From Cerioporus squamosus (lineage: Eukaryota; Basidiomycota; Agaricomycetes; Polyporales; Polyporaceae): DNA of 64,000 nt. Positions 1 to 11,611 of this stretch are shown piece by piece (position 1 is the first letter of the stretch; every line of letters begins with the position of its first letter). The position numbers and the translations under genes were made by a program. The DNA lies in the NCBI GenBank assembly GCA_022592435.1, contig JABYQS010000001.1, positions 496,001-560,000 on the forward strand, given 5' to 3'. The notes under the pieces were generated by a model. The model made no database searches and was not told the DNA's origin. It saw nothing but the letters and a program-made list of their open reading frames with translations.

Positions 1-1
1 C

Positions 2-570
2 GTGTACAAGACTCAGGGCCAGAATGCACAGCGGTTACTGGCGATGAACGAGACGCTACGGGAGAAGGAGGAGTTGTCACGGTTGGATGCGGAGAACCTG
101 AGGAAGTGCCGAGACGAGATTGCCATTCTGCGCAAGAAGGTTGAGCAGCACAACGAGCTTATGGCAGAGAAGGATCGGACAGCACAGGTGGGCCTGGCAT
201 GTTTTCCGCCTTGTTTTGCTATTCCGACATGGTTGCTCCTCAGATCCTGCATGACGAGATCAACACGCTGCAGTTAGAGCTGAGCCAGATTGAGGACCGC
301 AACCAAACCCTCGTCAAGGACAATGCCAAGCTGTTGCAGCGCTGGCTGGACGCGAAGCAAGCGGAGGCGAACCGCATGAACGAGGCGAACCAGTTCTACG
401 AGGAGATGCAATCGCGGCGAGCGCAGGACCAAGAGAAGGCGGACGCGTTATCGCTGAACTCGACGGCGTCGGGAAACGGGGAGGAGAGGAAGGAGACGGG
501 GGCAACGACGACGAATCATGGGACGCCATCTCACGCGGAGACGGACGTGAATCTGACACCGAATGGCTGA
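2..570 (+). CDS. ATG16: Autophagy protein 16 (ATG16), 3' part
   Basis: Exons 2-187 and 244-570; the gene starts before the window. The visible part is a charged heptad-rich coiled coil (for example LREKEELSRL and EINTLQLELSQIEDRNQ) followed by LLQRWLDAK and an acidic/Thr-rich tail. This is the pattern of the fungal ATG16 domain. Known role of the family: the coiled coil dimerises and, with ATG5-ATG12, forms the E3-like complex that directs ATG8 lipidation to the phagophore membrane. The N-terminal ATG5-binding helix lies outside the window. The single visible intron (188-243) keeps frame exactly. There are no WD repeats, as expected for the short fungal form. Family assignment is fairly secure; completeness cannot be judged. 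Confidence 0.85.
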
Positions 571-1165
571 TGGTAGACGAGGACGAGTGAGCTGCCCAGT
601 GTGTATCTTATTTTGTGTGTTCCCAGGCCGTCCCTTCCGTTCGTCTCTTACACTTGGTTCGATACCCAGCATTTCTAGATATCCTTTGCGTTGCATGCGG
701 TCGTTGCTCGATGTAATATCTACGTCCACTGCTGCTAATACCTGCTCTCTCTTCGACCGGATGTATTGTTGCTGTGCGTTATACATTTGCTTTCTCCCGT
801 TCGCTCACTGTCCGGCAGAGGCTTGCAGACGCGAACGGCACCGGTCGTCCCGGCGAGGGTGGCAGTTCGGCGGGCGCTTCTGCCGAGAAGCCGTGTCGTC
901 TCGTAGCTGTGTCCAGGAATGGCTATTCGGAGGCTGCAAACGGCAGGTGGCTGGCAGGTGGCTGGGCCTGTCGAGGCTGGCAGGGTCCCCAGAAGCCAGA
1001 CATAAGATCGGGAGGGCGGGACACGGGCAGGCTGCCAACCGTCGACGCTCCTTCCGTTCTCTCCACCAGGTCAAGTCCGTCACTTCTCGAGGCCTCGCTG
1101 TACGTCTCTCTGGTTTTGTCCTCGCCCGCCTCAACACAGCCTATCCCAACACATACGTCTACAAC
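571..1165. other. Intergenic, 595 bp
   Basis: Holds the 3' UTR of ATG16 and the promoter and leader of the secreted protein downstream. A pyrimidine-rich CT leader precedes the start at 1166. An ORF runs through this stretch from 563, but it only joins the downstream signal peptide by chance read-through. No other gene seen. Confidence 0.6.
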
Positions 1166-2030
1166 ATGCGCACTCCTACCCTCGCCATCGTCACCGTCGC
1201 CGCTCTCAGCACGGTCTTCGTCAATGCCTCTCCGCTGCCCGACCCCGGCAGCTACAACTCGCACGTGTACGCCGTCTCAAGCCCGCAGTCTGCTCCCGAC
1301 TCCGCCTCCTCGCCGCGCCTCCATCCCATTATCGGCACCAAGGTTGCCCGCGAGGCCACTCCTGACCACTCGCCGTCCATCTTCACCAATTCAAAGTGAG
1401 TGGAACCCCGCCCTTCAGCCTGCTCCAGCCGTTGACATCCATTCGATAGGATCGGTCCCAGGGAGCTCGTGAAGAAAGCGTTGGACGCGTTCACGTCGGG
1501 CGGGAACGCCCACTCCGGGTCCACCCGCAGCGTTTCAGGTGGTTCTGTCGCGAAGTGCGTCCTTCGTCGAACCCATGACTCCGAGATACTAATTCCATTA
1601 TTCATCAGCAACGGCGAGTTCTCCAAGCGCACCGATGATAACGGCACGATGGGTGGTAACGCATACACCGGGGACTCTGGCGACGTCAACGGCGGCGACG
1701 TCGATAACACAAGCAACAACTACGGCATGCCTACAATATGGAACATGAACTCTAACAACGGGGGTGATGGTGGTCAGTCCCAGTCGGGTTGTTCCAACGG
1801 CGGTCATGGCGATGGCGATCGTGGGGCCGGTGGTAACGCCTACTCCGGGAAATCGGGCAATGCACAGGGGGGTGAAGTGGTCGGCTCTGGCGGCATGATG
1901 AACATTGACTCGAGTGAGTGTTGTTCGCCGTTACATGGAACCATGACGCTGACCTGCTACAGACAACGCTGGAGATGCTGGAAAGTCCGCGACGGGTTGT
2001 GCCACTGGAGGCGATGTCTCCACTGCCTAG
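1166..2030 (+). CDS. Small secreted Gly/Asn-rich repeat protein
   Basis: Exons 1166-1395, 1450-1554, 1609-1913 and 1963-2030, giving about 235 residues. Residues 1-21 are a clear signal peptide (MRTPTLAIVTVAALSTVFVNA). A Pro/Ser-rich spacer follows, then a helix-like stretch (PRELVKKALDAF), then four imperfect copies of a 17-19 residue unit: GGNAHSGSTRSVSGGSV (about 94), GGNAYTGDSGDVNGGDV (about 126), GGNAYSGKSGNAQGGEV (about 185) and NNAGDAGKSATGCATGGDV (about 213). Introns fall between or beside the repeats. The only visible cysteines are two in the C-terminal half. No enzyme motif. The predicted product is secreted, possibly a cell-wall or matrix component. Repeats of this GGNA(Y/H)SG type occur in other mushroom-forming fungi, from memory; function unknown. 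The splice model is supported by the repeats continuing across all three junctions. Confidence 0.75.
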
Positions 2031-2456
2031 TACCCTGATGTGTGGATTCCAGAGACTCTTCTGGTATTGTCATTCAAATTGCATGCTTGGGAATTGAGTC
2101 ACACTGCAGATTCGGCTCGGAAGTGACGAGTATGTGTCTACTGGTCTGCATCGTAGCCGATGACCAAATGTTGCAACGTCGACAAGTACTCAAGTCAACT
2201 CGAAGTTCACAGTACTATTGTGGAAGCGGTTGGTGGCGGCCCGGGCGAGGCCCGGGTGGAGCAAACGGCGGTGCGAGATTGGCTACAGCGCGGGCGTCTG
2301 TGTATGTCAATTTCTTGTGCGCGTGTCGATCCGAGTCAGCGGTGAGACGGTCTTCCGGTATACTTGCAGCTTGTGCTCTGTCTGGTCGCGGCAGCTGCAA
2401 CTGCACCTCTTGGTCTCTCTTGGTCTCTGGGCTGCTGGACCGTCCTTGGGTCCGCC
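2031..2456. other. Intergenic, 426 bp
   Basis: Terminator region of the secreted protein gene and promoter of the aconitase gene. The aconitase leader carries CT-rich tracts (around 2400-2450). No coding feature supported. Confidence 0.55.
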
Positions 2457-5400
2457 ATGCGGCGATCTACCTTCACCCCCGGAGGGTTGGCACGGACAAT
2501 CCGAGCAGGGCATGTCACTGTACAGCGCAGGTCTCTCGCAACGCCGACCGCTTTGCCAGAGAAAGACTGCACCTCAATTACCCCACCATATCCCAAGCTG
2601 CAGCAGAACCTCGAGACTATCCGCGCGTTGCTTGGGAATCGACCGCTCACCCTCGCCGAGAAGATTCTCTACAGTCATGTCCACGAGCCCGAGCGTACTC
2701 TTGCCAATGATGGAATCAAGCGGGGCGAGACGTACTTGCAGCTGAGTCCGGAGAGAGTTGCTATGCAGGATGCATCGGCTCAGATGGCACTGTGAGTTGC
2801 AGCTTTCAGTCGCTTTTGCGTCATACCTGATTGCTAGGAAAGCCTCCAGTTCATGAGTGCTGGGATGTCGAGATGCGCGGTTCCTGCCAGCATTCACTGC
2901 GACCATCTCATCCAGGCGGCGGAGGGTGCTGAGAAGGACTTGCAGGTACGTCTCACGTGGACATCGGTTCAAGTCAGGTTCCATGACTGTCTGCGTCCCA
3001 GAGGTCTATTGTGACCAACCAGGAGGTATTTGACTTCCTGGAGAGTGCCGCACGCAAGTACGGCATCGAGTTCTGGAAACCTGGCTCTGGCATCATCCAC
3101 CAGATTGTGCTTGAGAACTACGCCGCACCAGGAATGCTCATGTGAGTTCAGGGTCTCCCCCACCTCGTTCTGGCAGGCAAGCTGACGATCCGTTTGTAGG
3201 CTCGGCACAGGTATGTTCAAAACTCAGGTGAAGTGCGCGCAGAGTGAAATAATCGCGCCTAGATTCGCATACGCCCAACGCCGGAGGACTTGGCATGCTC
3301 GCGATTGGAGTGGGGGGAGCTGACGCTGTCGACGCTTTGACTGGCACTCCTTGGGAGCTCAAGGCACCCAAGATTATTGGTGCGTATGTTTTCTGCGCGG
3401 CGTAGGCTACCAACCTGACGCTTGCCCTAAAGGTGTGCACCTCACGGGACAGATGAATGGATGGACTACTCCCAAGGACCTTATCCTCCATCTCGCGGGC
3501 AAACTAACTGTTCGGGTCCGTAAAGCTGTCCTATCGCCAGGCTCGTCCAGCATTAACGATCTCGCTTCTGACAGGGAGGCACCGGAGCAATCCTCGAGTA
3601 CTTCGGTCCGGGAGTTTTCAACCAGTCTTGTACAGGTGAGCCGCCTCTCAGCTTTGCGTTGTCTTGAAAACCTTTCGACGAGCTTGGTTCAGGTTTGGCT
3701 ACTGTCGCGAACATGGGCGCCGAGGTCGGTGCCACAACATCCACCTTCCCGTATACTCCTGGCATGCGGGCCTACCTTCAAGCTACTGGCCGCGCGCCCG
3801 TTGCACGCGCCGCGGACCAGGCTGCAGCAAGCGGATTCCTTGCCGCGGATGAGGGCGCTGAGTATGACGAGTTGATCCAAATCGTAGGTCATGGCTGGCG
3901 CGCCTCCTTCGACACTCACTGACATCGTCTTTGAAGAACCTGTCTGAACTGGAGCCCACCATCAACGGCCCGTTCACTCCCGATCTGGCTACCCCGCTCT
4001 CCAAGTTCGGCTCGTTCGTAAAGGAACAAGGCTGGAAGGACGAATTGTCCGCTGCTCTCATTGGCTCTTGCACGAACAGTTCGTATGAGGATATGACTAG
4101 CGTTGCCGACCTTGCTCGTCAGGCGAAGAAGGCTGGTCTGAAGACCCAGGTGAGTCTTGTCTAGAGACAACCTCGAAAACTGGGGTCATAACGGACCACG
4201 CAACAGGTTCCTTTCCTCTGCACTCCGGGTTCCGAACAGATTCGTGCGACGATCGAGCGTGACCAGATCACCAGCGAGCTCGAGGACGTCGGTGCTACCG
4301 TATTGGCGAATGCATGCGGTCCTTGCATCGGCCAGGTATGTTGTGTGGCTATTCGCCGAGTATGGCCTTGGCTAACACGGCATCACAGTGGAAGCGCGAA
4401 GACAAGCAGGGCGAAGAGAATGGTGAGCGTTATTTTCTACGCCGCATAACCCATTAACTCACTCGTTCCGGCATAGCGATCTTGACGTCGTTCAACCGTA
4501 ACTTCAAGTCCCGGAACGACGGCAACAGGTTGACGATGAACTTCCTCGCCTCACCCACAGTTGTGACCGCGATGGCGTTCTCCGGCAAGCTCTCCTTCAA
4601 TCCGATGACCGACTCGATCACGACCCCTTCCGGCGAATCCTTCCGCTTCTCTCCTCCGCGTGGCCGGGACCTGCCCGAGGCGGGCTTCACCCCAGGCGAG
4701 ACGAGCTACTACCCGAAGCCCATGCCCGAGCCTCAGCCAGAGACGGAGATCGTCATTCGGCCTGATTCGCAGCGGCTGGAGATCCTTGCGCCCTTCCCGA
4801 GCCACTTTGGTGAGGGCTCGGGCAACAACCGGGGCCTCGAGCTTCCGCCGCTCAAGGTTCTCATGCGCGTGCGGGGCAAGTGCACCACGGACCACATCTC
4901 CGCTGCTGTGGGTGTCTCCGAGTACGGTCATGCTCCTGGATGCAAACTGACATCTTCGTGCAGGGGCCTTGGCTCAAGTACAAGGGCCACTTGACGAACA
5001 TCTCCGAGAACCTCCGTACGTCTCTCATTCCAGGTTTACGTGACAGTAACTGATTCATACTCATCCTCGCAGTAATCACCGCTGTCAATGACGAGGGCGG
5101 CGAGGTTAACGTCGCGTTCGACCATGAGCATGGCCCGTCGGAGTCGGAGACTGATACTATTCCCGCCGTCGCGAAGCGCCTCAAGGCTCGCAAGCAACCG
5201 TGGGCGTTGGTCGTCGACGAGAACTACGGCGAGGGCAGTGCCCGTGAGCACGCAGCTCTACAGCCCAGGTTCTACGGTGCGCACATACGTTCATCCTCGT
5301 CTATTGCGATATGTCACGACTCATATCCTCGTGATAGGCTGTGCGGCCATCGTTGCTCGGTCGTTCGCCCGTATCCATGAGACCAATCTCAAGGTATTTC

Positions 5401-5712
5401 CGCCGCCCCCATACGCCTGCACCAATACTCAACCATTCCTCTCTGCAGAAACAAGGGATTCTGCCTCTCTGGTTCGTTGACAAGGCAGATTACAGCCGCA
5501 TCGGCTCCGGGGACGTTATCGAGACCCTTGGGCTTGCGGACCTCCTCGAGGGCAAGGCGGACGCGTCTATCCGGCTAAAGGTAACGCGCAGGAACGGCGA
5601 GCAGTTCGAGATCCCTGTGCGCCACACGATGTCTGCCGACCAGCTGAAATGGCTTCGCGCGGGCTCTGCCCTCAATCACATCCGTGCGCAGATCACTGCT
5701 GGAGGGAAGTAG
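2457..5712 (+). CDS. Aconitate hydratase, mitochondrial
   Basis: Sixteen exons: 2457-2791, 2843-2945, 3002-3141, 3200-3210, 3263-3379, 3433-3515, 3575-3635, 3693-3883, 3937-4149, 4207-4335, 4389-4422, 4477-4907, 4964-5015, 5073-5276, 5338-5393, 5449-5712; 807 residues in one frame. The start at 2457 gives an Arg-rich mitochondrial presequence ending near QRRSLAT. Conserved blocks in order are [19 protein letters not shown] (Cys392), ACGPCIGQW (Cys455, Cys458), [26 protein letters not shown] and [15 protein letters not shown]. The cysteine spacing 63+3 is that of the 4Fe-4S ligands of aconitase. The reaction is citrate-isocitrate isomerisation in the TCA cycle, in the matrix. Fungi also have an Aco2-type paralogue with homocitrate dehydratase activity for lysine synthesis. 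The divergent C-terminal third makes that alternative possible, so I give no gene number. Exon 4 is an 11-nt micro-exon. Confidence 0.93.
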
Positions 5713-5819
5713 GCTAGATATATACGTGGCTTCAGTAGGAGCCTAGGTTGGTCAGGTCTTGCGGAAAAGTATCTACTAGTAATGTACGATCTAGAAGACT
5801 ATTGGGTTATCCGTTTGAA

Positions 5820-8800
5820 TCATGGCAAGGACGTCTGTGCCAGCGTTTTTCCCAATATCCGCAGGCCGTGCTCACGATCGGCTCGTTCCGCCGACCGTTT
5901 CTTCAACCACGCCAGGGCGGAGCGCGCCACATCTACAGCAGAGGCGGGCATCCCAGCAAGCTGCGCGACCTTCAGTCCATGGCTGTCTCGGTTGACACCA
6001 GGGTTCACGCGATAGGAATAGGTGAAGTAGCCAGGCTAGGGATCGACGTCAGCAACATTCAACGTTGTCTTTCCATGCACGGTTGCACACACCTCAACTT
6101 CGTCAATGCTCGTACAGAAGAACGCGACCTTCGAGAACGGACCTTGACCCTTGTGTTCGGCGGGATCGTGCCCTAGCATCTCCGCGAGTTCGTGGAAGTG
6201 CGTGGCGAACATTGCCTTGCAGCCGTTGACGGACAGCAGGTGGTGTACGGTAGCGAACGCTATGGCCAGACCGTCATCTACAGTTGTCCCGCGACCAACC
6301 TCGTCCATGATGACCTGGAAGATATGATGAAACCTGAGCTACAGGAAGTAGGGGTGCAGAACGTACCAAGCTGTTAGCGGTCGCCCGTCGCAAGATATCG
6401 CTGGCCTCCAGCATCTCCACCATGAACGTGCTCCGATCTCGGAAAAGGTCGTCCTTGGCACCCACCCTGGAGAAGACACGGTCTATGATCCCGATTTCGG
6501 CCGAGTCTGCGGGAACGAACGACCCTGTCTGTGCGAGGATTGCGATGAGTGCAGCCTGCCGGAGCAGCGTCGACTTTCCTGCCATGTTTGGGCCGGTTAT
6601 GACGTGAAGGTGCGAGTCGGGAGTGAAGGTGACCGTGTTGGGTGTGAAGCCCCTCCCAGAGGTGAGAAGGCCAAGCTCAACTGTGGGATGGCGGCCGTTG
6701 ACGACATGATACGACGTGCTATCAACAGCGTATGAGCAGGATGCATACAGGGAAGGGTGGGTATGCTTACCCTTCTGTGACCTGCGGCCGCACGAAGCGC
6801 ATCTCGATCGCGAGGTTTGCGAACGCTAGGGTCACATCGAGCTCGTCGATGATACGGGCGTTGCTTCTGAGGTCAACGGCATGGGTAATGACCTATCAGC
6901 GAGTAAGTCTCCGACGAATCAACGACAGTGCAACATAGAGACTGACCTCGTTCCGCAGTATCTCGTATGCTTCTCGCTCGGCCAGAGTGATGGCCAGCGC
7001 AGTGTCACTAATTTGCGTTCCCAACTGAGACCACCCCTACCCAAAGTACTTATTAGACCAAACATGCGTCGCAGTCGCGAACCCATCTTACCTTGTGGAA
7101 GTAAGTACAGGTCGAGCCGCTTTCCGCCAAACCGATAAAGTCCTTGTCATCTCTGAGCTGCGACGCCTCTCTCTTGCGGGAAATATGCACATGCATTCCT
7201 TGACCTGGAGACGCACGCAGGGTCAAAGAGGGGGCATCTGTCAAGCGTGCTAAGTTAGTCAAAGCGCTAATATCTTGCGTTGGGCCAATTTACCGTAGGT
7301 GACTTGTAACCGGCGTTCAAGAAGATCCTTCTCTACCAGCAGAGTTTGAAGAGTTTTGTGCAGGTAAGTGAGATGTTCGGAGAACCTGGGAGCATATTCA
7401 GCAATTGACAATGTCATCAACCGGAGTGTGTTCTTACTCAGGCTTGATCATCCAATCCGTGATTCCTAGTGGATTGCGTGGGTCTCGCACAGGCATGGGT
7501 GTCACCGAGGAAGGCAATTCGTCAGACGGAGGGTCGCCCTCTGAGATGGTGGACTCTCGTGCGACGAGCGCTGTACGGATTCGCCCAGCGAGGCCTTCAA
7601 GGTCGTTCAGCCTCTCCATCAGCGCGCCGATGCTCCTCCACTCCGCTGCGTTGACGGCCTCGCCTCCTCGTTCGTCCATTCGTCTCTCCATAAGGATCCT
7701 CTCCTTGATTGAAGCCCAGCTATCGATTGTCGTGCAGATGGCAGTGAGGTCTTGGAAGGTCCCACGGCCAAGGAGGAACTTCTGGACGATACGAGTGGCG
7801 TCCTCTGCGTCACGGAGGCTCTGCACCAGATCCTGACGGAGAAAAGGACGAGCATGGAAGAAAGCGACCAATGACTGACGAGCGTTGATCTCTGTGACGG
7901 ATGTACTGGGCGAACCTGCATGTCCGACGATGAGCATGGCGTTCCAGCTTATAACGAGGGGACTCACATAGCCAGCGCGCAAGTAAACGAGTGCCGCTCG
8001 ATGTGACTGTTCGCTTGATAACACTGAGAAGACTGCCAGCTGCACCACCTTCGCGCATGCCTTCGCGAATCTCGAGAGCCTTCACTGTATGAGAGTCGAT
8101 CTGCATCCTGCAACTATAGGACTCCCGACTGGGCGCACTGAGGGAAGGCATGTGTTCCAGCAGGTTGGCGTGCATAAACCCGGTGAGAAGCTCGACCGCC
8201 CCGCTCTCCTCCACTGAAAGCGAAGTAGGAAGGATCTCCGTCGACGCTGCTATCTGGGAGGTGACATCGTCTGGGCTCAGGTCTTCCGCAGCAGCAGCGG
8301 TAGGTGCTTCATCCAGCTTCTCCGGTAGAGTGAAGTGGGTCACGAAGTAGTTCTCCTCAGAAACGGCCTTGCGTATAGGATTACGCTCGTCGAGCCGCTC
8401 GTCTAGGATAACTTCCCTGGGGCTGATGCGCACAAGCTCATCCTGGACAGCGCCCACGGTCGTGCGTTTTGTGTAGAATTCTCCGGTAGATACGTCGATC
8501 CAAGCCAGACCCACCGCAGAGGACGAGGCACACGGTGTCAAAGATGCCTTCGCCTCCTGGCTAGAAGGGGTAGAGGCGGATTCCGCGGCGGCGATGGAGA
8601 GTAAATAGTTGTTTTCATAGGGATTCAAGAACGGTTCGTCGATGAGGGTCCCGGGGGTGACTATCCTCACAACCCGTCTGTCAAACCCACCCTTTGCCCC
8701 AAGAGACAGGCTGCGGGGGAACTCCTCGCACATCGCCACGAAACGATTGTGCTGCTGGACAAGTACCTTCAGGTACTTATTGAGCTGCACGAGGGGGAAA

Positions 8801-9684
8801 CCACACATGAGGATGCGTTGACCGCCCCATGACTTCTTGGTGAGTTTGATGTTCAACAGGCGGGAGACCTCTGCCGCCTGGTCAAAGTAGGACTAGACAG
8901 AACGTTGTCAGCCAGGCTTTAACCGACATGTCCGCGCGGACCGACCTCGTAGAACTGTCCAACACGGGTAAGCAAGATGCAGTGGGGATATCTGGCCAAG
9001 TTCTCCAGGACCTCCGTGGCTAGGGGTGTATTTGGAGGATCCGGAACCGACTCTGGATTATTACTGATCATTATTGCGGCCACAAGAACCACATGAACGA
9101 GGGTACCTTCAGTCGATTGTGCTGCAGTTCGACGTTTTCGTCTGCCCCTCGGTACAGCGTCACTTGTAGGCGTGTCTGAGAGTACTTCTGTCGCCTCCGA
9201 GCTTGCATCCACAACCTTGGTACGTCTCCTTCTCTGTTTGCTAGTCGATGACAACTGTACATCTGGTTGCAAGAGCGGCTCTGGCCCCTTTACGCAATCA
9301 TATGCTTGTTCGGGGGCTGGGTTACACGCCTCTTCTGCTGGCACAGGCAAACCCGTCGGGATGTCGGTGTTAGAGTGATATATTGACGTGTGCAGGGAGG
9401 TGCGCACGTATAGAAGTAGGGACATGCTCGTACGCGACTTTTATCTCCCTAAGTCCGCCATTCCATTCCCCGAGCGGAGCAGCAGTGGTGCCGTCTGGGA
9501 GAACGCGTGCTGTCGGGAGTTCTGCGTACTTCTTCTTGGTCACCTTCGGTTTCTTGAGTGAGGAGGGCCCATCTCCGGCAGAGGGAGAGGAGAGAGCATT
9601 CGACGATGAGATATGTCTTGCAAAATAAAGAACAATGGACCTCCTAGCGCAGCATGCAATGGAAGAGGAGGGTGCCGCGAGCAT
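5820..9684 (-). CDS. MSH1: Mitochondrial DNA mismatch repair protein, MutS homologue 1
   Basis: Exons, in plus coordinates: 5820-6035, 6093-6314, 6367-6718, 6771-6892, 6947-7036, 7092-7237, 7294-7385, 7438-7915, 7968-8892, 8946-9052, 9107-9337, 9408-9684; 1085 residues. The start at 9684 gives a presequence ([22 protein letters not shown]) typical of mitochondrial import. MutS blocks in order: mismatch-binding domain ([13 protein letters not shown]), connector, lever/clamp ([12 protein letters not shown]), then the ABC ATPase with Walker [10 protein letters not shown], Walker B DEVGRGTT and the THFHELAE signature, and a final helix-turn-helix region. The product binds mispairs in mitochondrial DNA and uses ATP. 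The first two splice junctions of the N-terminal region (9338-9407, and the in-frame 9053-9106) are the least certain. It is divergent from the septin gene, 212 bp between start codons. Confidence 0.9.
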
Positions 9685-9896
9685 GTACGCAGGGAAGGGC
9701 CACGGCGAGGATGGCAGAGGCGGAATGGAACGACCTCGGGCGCCTCCCATGCACGCACAGACGCAGAGAAGCGCCCGCCTAGAGGGCGGAGTTTGAAGCC
9801 GCCAGCGACCCAACCTGCCTTCGTGTTCCTCCTCGAAAAAGCGGTCGCCGTTGTCCAGGTCGTCTCTCTCGCATCTCCCTCCATCCTCCACACATC
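9685..9896. promoter_or_regulatory. Divergent promoter, MSH1 / septin
   Basis: Only 212 bp separate the start codons of MSH1 (minus) and the septin gene (plus), so both promoters must lie here or overlap the first exons. The stretch beside the septin start is CT-rich (ctctcgcatctccctccatc), a common transcription-start context in basidiomycetes. No defined factor site recognised. Confidence 0.55.
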
Positions 9897-11611
9897 ATGT
9901 CGTTCGCTGGCACACGCAGGGGCAACAAGGTCAAGAAGGGTGTCCAGTTCACCCTCATGGTAGTCGGTACGTCCTTTCGCGCCCAACCGCCTGCCACGGA
10001 CGTTCTCGTCCATGCGCGTCGCGTGTCCGCATCCCCGCCCCCACACAAGACTGACGGTAGTTTGGCTGTATAGGTGCTTCTGGCACTGGACGCACCACCT
10101 TCGTGAACACGCTCTGTGAGTCTGAGGTGCTCCCGCACAAGGTCTGCGACAGCCCCGAGACTGCGCACGTCGAGGAGGGCATCAGGATCAAGCCCGTCAA
10201 CGTTGGTGTGTATAAACGTATGCTACACGCGCATGATTTGTCCCTGATGACCGTGCATAGAACTCGAGGAGGACGGTGTCCGCATTGCCCTCACCATCGT
10301 TGACACCCCCGGGTTTGGCGACAACATTGACAACGAGTTCGCGTACGTATCCACGCTGGCTGCGTTGCCAGTCGAGCAACCGAATAACCATATCTCGACA
10401 GCTTCCAGGAGATCGTCGGCCACCTCGAGCGTCAGTACGATGACATTCTCTCTGAGGAGTCTCGTATCAAGCGTAACCCTCGCTTCCGGGACAACCGTAT
10501 TCACGCCCTCCTCTACTTCATCCCTCCCACTGGTCACGCGTACGTTTCATCCTGACTGCGTCTTCTGCATGTGAGCTAACTTAGAGCCTCGTAGTCTGAG
10601 GGAGATGGACATTGAGCTCATGCGCCGCCTTTCTCCCCGTTGCAATGTCATTCCTGTCATTGGCAAGGCCGATTCCCTCACGCCGAGTGAACTCCGCGGT
10701 TTCAAGAAGCGGGTAAGTGTCTAATGGTAGAGTCCCAGCGGCTGCTGTCGCTGATTAGGGCGCGACTAGATCATGGAAGACATTGAGTACTACGACATCC
10801 CGGTGTACAACTTCCCTTACGACATCGAGGAGGATGACGAGGACACCATCCAGGACAATAGCGAGCTTCGCGTGCGTTTGTTCTCAGTGTTTCACGGGCG
10901 ACGTTTCCCCTGACATGTGGTGCAGGCCATGATGCCGTTCTCCATCATCGGCTCTGAGGAGGAGATTGAGATCGACGGTCAGCCCGTCCGTGCCAGGATC
11001 TACCCGTGGGGTGTTGCGGAGGTCGACAACCCGAAGCACTGTGACTTCAGCCGTCTCAGGGGCGCTCTGCTCAAGTGAGTTTGATCGTCCAGAGTTATGT
11101 CAGGCAGTAGGCTGAGAAGTTGGTTATAGCACTCACTTGGCCGACCTGAAGGCTCTCACCCACGACGTCCTTTACGAGACCTACCGTACTGAGAAGCTCT
11201 CCAGGACCGTCCACTCCGATACCCAGTACGTAACTTCTTCCTCCACAAGTATGCTTCTCTAACAAAGATGTCGCAGGGACTCCTCCATTCTTCCGGAGGA
11301 GCTTGCGAGCCAGAGTGTTCGCCTCAAGGAGGAGCAGCTCCGCAGGGAGGAGGAGAAGGTCTGCAGCATTCTACCTATGCGTCTTCGACAGCTTCCTAAT
11401 GCGTTACTTTTCTTCCACAGTTGCGCGAGATCGAGCTTCGTGTCCAGCGTGAGATCAACGAGAAGAGGCAGGAACTGTTGGCGAAGGAGGAATCGCTCAG
11501 GTGAGTGTTTGCTTAAGCCAATGTGAAAGCTGGGGTGCTGATGTCATGATCCTCAGGAATCTCGAGAGCCGGCTTGCTGCGCAGGGTTCACAGTCGGAGT
11601 TCCGCGATTGA
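9897..11611 (+). CDS. CDC11: Septin, CDC11 type
   Basis: Eleven exons: 9897-9966, 10074-10205, 10261-10342, 10402-10539, 10595-10712, 10770-10871, 10926-11074, 11130-11225, 11277-11358, 11421-11500, 11557-11611; 367 residues. A short basic N-terminus (TRRGNKVKKG) precedes the GTPase domain. P-loop GASGTGRTT at about 24-32, G3 DTPGFGD, G4 GKAD, and the septin unique element ending with PWGVAEVDNPKHCDF. A C-terminal coiled coil (EELASQSVRLKEEQLRREEE onward) runs to about residue 360. Arg replaces the P-loop Lys, as is known for CDC11/AspA-class septins, which occupy the filament end or act as weak nucleotide binders. Role: septin filaments at the bud neck, septum and hyphal tips. The subgroup call rests on the P-loop and neighbouring sequence. 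Confidence 0.9.

Noticed and set aside
563..1399. 278-codon open frame ending in the secreted-protein exon
   Set aside because: Its first 200 codons have no protein-like character. The signal peptide with a good start lies at 1166, so the upstream part is chance read-through.
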